A stretch of 64,000 nucleotides of DNA from Deuterostichococcus epilithicus (taxonomy: Eukaryota > Chlorophyta > Trebouxiophyceae > Prasiolales > Stichococcaceae): positions 1,116,001 to 1,180,000 of the forward strand of contig JAVTLE010000017.1 of NCBI GenBank assembly GCA_033439295.1. Direction: 5' to 3'. The translations under genes were made by a program, and so were the position numbers. Below, in pieces: positions 58,207 to 64,000 of this stretch (positions are counted from its first letter, which is position 1; each line of letters starts with the position of its first letter). The notes below the pieces were generated by a model. The model did no database searches and was not told where the DNA came from. It was given only the letters and a program-made list of their open reading frames with translations.

Positions 58207-59459
58207 ATGGATGTGCGGCACATGACCGCCGTCAGCCTGCTGAGCCGTGGCACTGTTGGCGGGAGCTCGACGCCGCTGGCAGTCCCCGAATCTGCCGGCA
58301 GCATTGCGCCGCTCGACGATGTGCGGCTGGTTGCGAACGCGCAAGCGCTGCTGGTGTCCTGGGCGCCGCTGGCAGACTGCGCATTGATCGCCTGCGGCGT
58401 GCGCTTCCCACTGCATAAGATCCTGCTGGCGCAGCACTGCGCCGTGCTCCGGTGAGTGACGAGCACTGAGAATATTGGCGCTGTTCCTTGTTGATACTGT
58501 CAATGATGTTACGGCCTGCAGAATAAGGTACTCCTGCCGGCGCAGCACTGCACGGTAGTGCTTGGGTGCACAAGTGAGGAGTCATCAGAAGAAATGGCGC
58601 TATTGCTCGATAATGATTCTGATGCCGCTGGAGACACACCACCGGTAGTGCCGGTGCACGCTGCAGGGTCCTTTGGGAGGCCAAAACCAGCTCCAATAAG
58701 AAGCAGCGGCCAGGTCAGACCAGTTTGCTCACACGAATTTGTCACGTTTCGATGAGTGGGTTTGCCAGCTCCGCTATTCTGTATGTGTTCAGGAATGTCA
58801 TCGAGGACGTGCCAACTGAGGATCTATACTCGGTGGACGACCTGCCGGCGCACGTCGCCGCCTTTGTGTTGTGGGCATACGCCAAACCCCCGCTGCCGCC
58901 GCCTGCCACACTGCTGCCACCGCTGCTGACATTTGCGGCCAAGTGGGATGCTCCGCAGCTACGCGCCTGCTGCGCCGAAGCCGCAGCTGGGTTGCAGGTT
59001 TGATCGTAATGCGTCGTCTGTTTTGCTTTGTCCAGGCTCACCGCTGTACATGCTGGCAGACATGTTGAAGAGATGATCATCCCAGCCACCAAGTTTCTGA
59101 CGCCAAGCATTCGTCAGCGTGCAAATCACGCAGGGAGAAGGTGCTCAATCATGCCCATGCACAGGAGCTCATTTATGTTTGTTGCCACCATGTGCCCGGC
59201 AAGGTTGTCAATGCACCGGATGTCGATCCATCAGGTGACAGAGGACAACCATGATGCGCTGCTGGCGCTGGCGCGAGAGCACGACCTCCAGGTGCTGTCC
59301 AGGCGCTGCCGTGCGCACCGGCGGCGGGCGTCCAGGCAGCTGAAGAAGGCCACCAAGCAGGTTCTCCTCATCGCAATCGAGGCTCCAGCGTTGCCTTCGT
59401 TTGGATGCAAGGGCGCAGTTCTCAATCTCGGCTCCCCTCCGACATGCTCCGGGATATGA
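58207..59459 (+). CDS. BTB/POZ domain protein
   Basis: Exons 58207-58451, 58793-58997 and 59235-59360 (or open to a stop at 59459) join in phase. Exon 1 contains the BTB core (ADCALIACGVRFPLHKILLA then HCAVLR); exon 2 continues NVIEDVPTEDLY, HVAAFVLWAYAK, LLTFAAKWDAPQLRACC; exon 3 reads EDNHDALLALAREHDLQVL, the usual BTB-end helix. Such proteins often serve as Cullin-3 adaptors. A decayed copy of the end of exon 1 lies at about 58526-58562. A further exon may follow 59360. Confidence 0.7.
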
Positions 59460-59602
59460 GTCTGGAAACCGACTGCGTTATGATGCTGCATCCAGGAACT
59501 GACTCGCATCCGTACGAGCTAGCTGTGACTGGATCGACAAGGCGCTTCACGGCCGCCGCTTAGATTGTTCACTGGCAGCAACCAGCGCCGCCATTACATT
59601 GC

Positions 59603-61203
59603 TACGCACAGCAAAGCTCTCAGAGCCTGTCTTGACTGAGGAGCAGGCGGCAAACGCAGCGGCTGCCGGACCGCAGCCGCCGCCGCTGCTGCAGCAGCTA
59701 CCCGGCGCTGGCGCAACCTGGCGCCAGTCCCTTTTCGACTGCTGGACAACACCGGACCGCCAGAGCTTCAGTAAGACCACCTGCCGAATCAGGGTTTAGC
59801 TGAAGCTGCTGCTACCCGTTCCTCCTCATTGCTGATACGGTCATCAGGCTTTCCTCCTCAGAAACACTACATCATCGACAGCCTTCAGTGTAGGGGTGCA
59901 CCCAGGCACAAATGTCACAAACTGCGAGCCTTGCTTGCATGTGCCGGAGACCCGTGCCCGTCAGCCAGGCCGGCCGCCGCCGAACAGGCGGCTGATCGAC
60001 GTTGTGCACCATATAAAAAATCTCCCTGCTTGCGCCGGGCAGGCCTGCAGGTGTGGCGCGCGGCGCCGTGCACCTTCTTCTGGCACTCACGGGCGCTCTT
60101 CTCCGACCCGCTCGCCACCCACCTCCTGGCCACGGCGCTGTGCACGCTACCGCTGTGCTCCGGCAGTGAGTGGCACCCTCCAACAGTGCTGCATGGCCGG
60201 CTTTTTGAGAACTTAGTCGTGCGGCAAAGCTAAAAAGCCTTCCACATACTGGGTAGTGAAAGCGCCGCAACTGTAGGTGCCGGCTGCGACCTGTTGCAGC
60301 TGAGCATGTTGCAGCGGCTCACATTAACAGCACACAGCCATACACAGCTTGGGCACCCTGCCGTTGCCGGAAGCTGCCCCGTTGTACCCCGAGCCGCATG
60401 CAGACACCTTTTGCTGATACCAGTCTCTTGTTTCACCACGGCAGCAGGCAAGCACGTATCAGGCCACCGTCAGCATGCTAGTGCAGACCATTTAAACATC
60501 AAGGCTTGCAGGACATAACTGCAACGAAGAGACGGTCGTGTTTTTGCCTCTGTTGCTGCAGTGATGGTGGCGGTGGCGCGGCAGCACATGCGCGTCAAGT
60601 ACGGCCTGCGGGGTGCGAACGGCAGGATGCCGCCCGCCGGCGGGGTGCCAGACCTGGAGGAGGACTGCGCCGCCCCGCTGCTGTGCATGCCCTGCGCGCT
60701 GGTGCAGCAGGCCGCTGAGCTGGAGGTGCGAGGCAATGGACAAACATCGCATCTCAAATGCTAGCATTTGTTCATCAAGACGTGCATACTGGTGCTGCAG
60801 CATGATGCCGCCAAGTTTGAGGTAAGTCCGATACTGAATTGCTCAAGCGTTACAAGTTCTGTTTCAGCAAGTTGTTGATTCGTTGCCCTCGACCCTTAGA
60901 AAGGTCGTGGGAATGGCGACAGCCAGCTGCAACTCCGGCATATGGCAGTCTTTCTGGCTTGCTGTCAACGAGTGTACACACTGTAACATGTGCCATGATG
61001 AAAGGGAACAGCTGGTAATGGGGACAAAAGGCCACAGAGAGATCCGCATGCACCACGGTGCACCATGGTGTGCACGGCGTGCTTCACGGTGCGCTGCATG
61101 TTGCATGCAGCACCAGCAAGGCCTGGAGGCGGAGGCAGCGGCAGCTCAGCTGGGGGCCGCTCCTGACGTGCCGCCGCCAGCACAGGCCATGCAAGCCGCA
61201 TGA
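59603..61203 (+). CDS. PLAC8-like Cys-rich membrane protein
   Basis: Supported exons: about 59603-59770 (LTEEQAANAAAAG, then WRQSLFDCW), 60051-60165 (VWRAAPCTFFWHSRALF, then a hydrophobic LLATALCTLPLCSG), 60562-60725 (RQHMRVKYGLRG, DCAAPLLCMPCALVQQAAEL) and 61111-61203 (to stop). The last three join in phase. The W-x-x-SLFDC start and CxxCALxQxxxEL end are PLAC8 hallmarks. The phase between 59770 and 60051 does not match, so one exon is missing from my model, and the true start is unknown (possibly upstream of 59603). By family, a small membrane protein in cell-size or ion homeostasis. Confidence 0.58.
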
Positions 61204-62571
61204 TGAGCTGGCGCTTCTATGCTCAATTGAGTCTCGGATCTTGTCACCTACATTGATGTCAGCACAGCCGGGCATATGCTGCCGCTGCCGTTCAACACAG
61301 CCCAGATCGATGATCATATTGATGACATTGAAATCTCGGCAAAATCACCTGTTGCTTTTGCTAGGCGCTGAATACCACGCATGGTATCTGTAACATCTCC
61401 ATATTTGATGCCAAGGCCTACTGCTGATCCTTGTCGTCGCAAATCAAGTTCCCGTGTTTCCGTGTTCCGTGCATTCGTGTTGCCGCAACGATGGCGCTGA
61501 CATCTGCCGCCACGCATGCACGAGCCCCGACAGTAGGCCGCCACATTGTTGCAGCTGTAGACCTACTGTTGCGCTGAGTGTACAGCACTACGCCTTGCTG
61601 GCTTGTCACGTCCGCCCCTGCTGATGACATGATGCACTTTGCCGCAGGTCGCATTGCTGCTGCGGCTGATACTGTAATGCTCGCTGTTACTATGGTGGGG
61701 CGTTCTGCTGCTGCATGCCCTGCTGCTGATATGGACGACTGAGACTGCGGGCGTCGTGACAGGGGCGCTCTGGCTAGTGACAGTCTTCCCGCTGCCGCTG
61801 CCGGTCACCAGATGCGGCTAATGCGCCCAGCTGCCAAGCTACGTCTAAGAACGCGGCGGCTGCTGGTATGTCTGGTGCTGGTAGGCCGCGCTGTATGATA
61901 GTGACTACCCTAAGTGGTACGGAGCCTGCTCGCTATACTGCTGATATTTGGCCGGCTGCTATCCGCTGCCGCAATTAAGAGCACACTGTGGTGGGATCGT
62001 GCATGGTGCTGACAGGAGTACACCGGGGCCGCAGTTCGGCAGTTGTGACTGCTGAGTCTGCCGCTGCCCGTCGCTGCTCCTGAGGTGGGTCTGCGCCACA
62101 GGTTGCTGTGCCGGTAAGTTTGCGCGCCGGCTGGGTGCCAGTAGGCTGGGGCTTCGTCGAAGACATTTCCGCGGCAAGGTTGTCGACTAGCTCGCTGAGC
62201 CCCTTGTCATTTCGAGGATGCCTCTCCAGACCTAACAGGACTTTGTCAAGTGCATGAGGGTCTCACCATGAGGGTTGTACCAGATCGGCGCGTCGTAACA
62301 GCCAGCAACGCGGTTGTTTTAGGCGTGCGCCTCAAGTAGATTTAATGATAAGCTGAGTAGGGGATTGTTCCGAAGCTGCTTGCAGCGCGATCTTATGATC
62401 TCGAGTGCAGAATATCCCGCTCTGGGTCAAAGCGCTGACGTCAGCGGGAATGAAGCCAAGGGAACCAATCCGAGACTCGGCCATACCTTTGTGTGCAGCC
62501 TGAAAGGCGATCATGCTGCTTCATATATGCGCAGCTCAACGTTCTGGAAAGAACATACTCGGCCAAGCAGC
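61204..62571. other. Intergenic region with weak Ala-coding relics
   Basis: No gene supported. Around 61648-61740 and 61800-61880 short plus-strand frames are Ala-rich, and the first begins after CAG with GTCGCA as in the type A exon of the Ala-rich family; this may be a relic or chance. Confidence 0.3.
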
Positions 62572-64000
62572 ATGGCAAACGAGGCCTCGCAGGGCCAAGG
62601 GGAGCCCGAGTCCCGGGCAATTTGCCTTATCTGCCAGGACCCCGAAGCGCTAGTGGACCCTGTGAGCAATCGGTTTGGCTCCGCAAAGCGTTTGCATATC
62701 ATGTGATGCATCTCTGGCATAGATCTGAGGCATTGTCGATATCGTGTTGCCGACTATCATGCGCCCTTGATGCTGCTCGTGTCACCCGAGGCCAGCTACC
62801 TACTGGCGCCCAGGTGATTCTGGAGGATGCGTCCATGGGCGTCCAGGTATTCTGCTTCGCCTGCATCACACGCTGGCTGGAGGTCAGCAGCTCCGGGTTC
62901 ACCAAGCCGCCGCACTTTTACCAGGCGCCGCTCGCTGCGGAGTCGTGCAGGTACCAATCTCACCGATGGTGCTGTCCGAACGATGCGAATTCTGTCAGGC
63001 GAAGCAATGATGGCGAGCCAGATCATGATAACAATCCTCATCCAAGAGCGGCACGCCCAGAGGACTGCCAGAAGCTCGCCAACCAGTCTGGTAGCTGGGC
63101 GCCAGGCCTTGGGCACTTGGCATTGTGTCAGCCTTTCTGCGCGGCGAAACGGCGCTCCTAACGAGCCGTCAATTTGCGCCGCTACAAACCAGGCTGCAGG
63201 TATGCGCCGTCCCCGGAGCGACGTACTCGCCAGAGTATGAGGAGAAGGTCGGCGCCTACGAGCGGCGATGGGACGAGGTGTCGCGTGCCGAGGCCGGGGC
63301 GGCGGCTGCGGAGACGGCGGCGGCGGCGCGGCTGAGCCTGCGGCACGCTGACTGGCACCAGTCGCTGTGGCAGTGCTGGCGCAGCCCGCTGCTCAGTGAG
63401 AGTCCCGATTCCAATGCAACCCCCGACTGCTCTGGCGCAGAGGCCTGCTGCGCTTGGTGGTGCATGCCGCACGGTTGCGAGTTGCGAGAAACATTGGTAG
63501 GCATCTGCGGAAGCAAAAAAAGGTTTGATTATCGGCGGGTATCTATCCGAGGTTGATGCGCCAGCTGTGGTGTGGCTGGCATCGGCCCTGGAGGGATACA
63601 TCTCGAGCTACACAGCGACGCCAGCATCCCTGCCTGATTCTTGATGCAGAGAGCGCTTCGGACCCTCACCTGGAAATCGCCCATGTTGTTTGAAACGAGG
63701 ATCTGTCTTCGGATGCCCCTGCAGCGCTGGGCGTGTGGCTAGCGCCGCCGATCGCGCATGGCTGCACCGCGGTGTCGGTCAAGCAGCGCGGCGCCTGCGG
63801 CTGTCTGGGGGAGACGCTGGGCTGCCTGGCTTGGACCGCCTGCTGCTGCTGCTACCAGGGTACGCCTGGACAATCCTCAAGCAACTTCACCCTGGGCGTT
63901 GATGTACTTGGAAACTCTGGGAGGCCAACGTCACCATGCCATGGAGGACCGCACGGCGACAGCAGCTGCCGTTGCCCATGCTGCTGTGCTGGCCCAGCCA
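62572..64000 (+). CDS. RING-like and PLAC8-like protein, 3' end outside window
   Basis: Exons 62572-62661 (M-ANEASQGQG, AICLICQDPEALVDP), 62814-62882 (VFCFACITRWLE), 63200-63395 (YSPEYEEKVGAYERRWDEV, then WHQSLWQCWRSPLL) and 63725-63859 (a Cys-rich helix GCLGETLGCLAW) join in compatible phases. The first two resemble a RING or RING-variant finger, but the expected CGH is missing, so it is degenerate or my exon borders are off. The third shares the W-x-QSL-x-x-CW motif with the gene at 59603, so the two are probably related. The gene continues past 64000. Confidence 0.5.

Noticed and set aside
61590-62180. Possible fourth Ala-rich gene or relic
   Set aside because: Short Ala-coding patches and one GTCGCA start after CAG are present, but there is no phase-consistent chain or signal peptide, so chance is as likely.
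1-64000. Search for tRNA, rRNA, CRISPR arrays, transposase or reverse transcriptase ORFs, and viral genes
   Set aside because: None recognised by eye; short tRNAs with introns could still be missed.

Overview
This is a nuclear, GC-rich, intron-dense eukaryotic window. It most resembles a green alga (Chlorophyta): an ABCF3/GCN20 and a BAT2-type MOS1-like gene read as plant-lineage homologues, introns are short and mostly GT-AG, and coding exons are strongly Ala/Gly/Gln-biased. No rRNA, tRNA, CRISPR or transposon ORF was recognised. Exon chains below were built by hand from splice sites, reading phase and remembered family alignments; no search was run.

Layout. 1-1489 (+), 2579-3933 (+) and 42342-44821 (+) are three members of one unusual family: secreted, extremely Ala-rich proteins assembled from three exon types (here A, B, C), every intron in phase 1, ending in a tiny exon that encodes Gly-Arg-(Arg)-stop. 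6632-13060 (-) is an 11-exon gene in which a NudC/NUDT12-type NADH or NAD-cap pyrophosphatase runs in frame into a 14-kDa phosphohistidine phosphatase (Janus/PHPT1) domain. 13777-17230 (-) is MYG1 (9 exons). 17903-26529 (-) is a 19-exon BAT2/PRRC2 (MOS1-like) RGG- and Gln-rich protein with Ns and apparent assembly indels. It is head-to-head with ABCF3 (27744-37187, +, 19 exons). An F-box/LRR gene follows (38608-41503, +). After the third Ala-rich gene come proteasome beta1 (46071-48797, -), divergent from a Tim17/22-family protein (49157-51013, +), then a GAF-like plus multi-membrane-pass protein (51732-56849, +), a BTB gene (58207-59459, +), a PLAC8-like gene (59603-61203, +) and a RING-like/PLAC8-like gene cut by the right edge (62572-64000, +).

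Two genome-level signals cut across genes. First, introns of at least seven genes contain decayed, in-order copies of the neighbouring exon, often two or three in tandem, as if exons are repeatedly duplicated and one copy survives. Second, eight or nine introns start with GC rather than GT; most are forced by reading phase and by conserved protein sequence on both sides.

Functionally the conserved genes are housekeeping (translation control ABCF3, proteasome, mitochondrial import, mitochondrial/nuclear exonuclease MYG1, NAD(H) hydrolysis); they do not form an operon-like system. The candidates for undescribed biology are the modular Ala-rich secreted family, the NudC-PHPT fusion and the exon-duplication/decay process.
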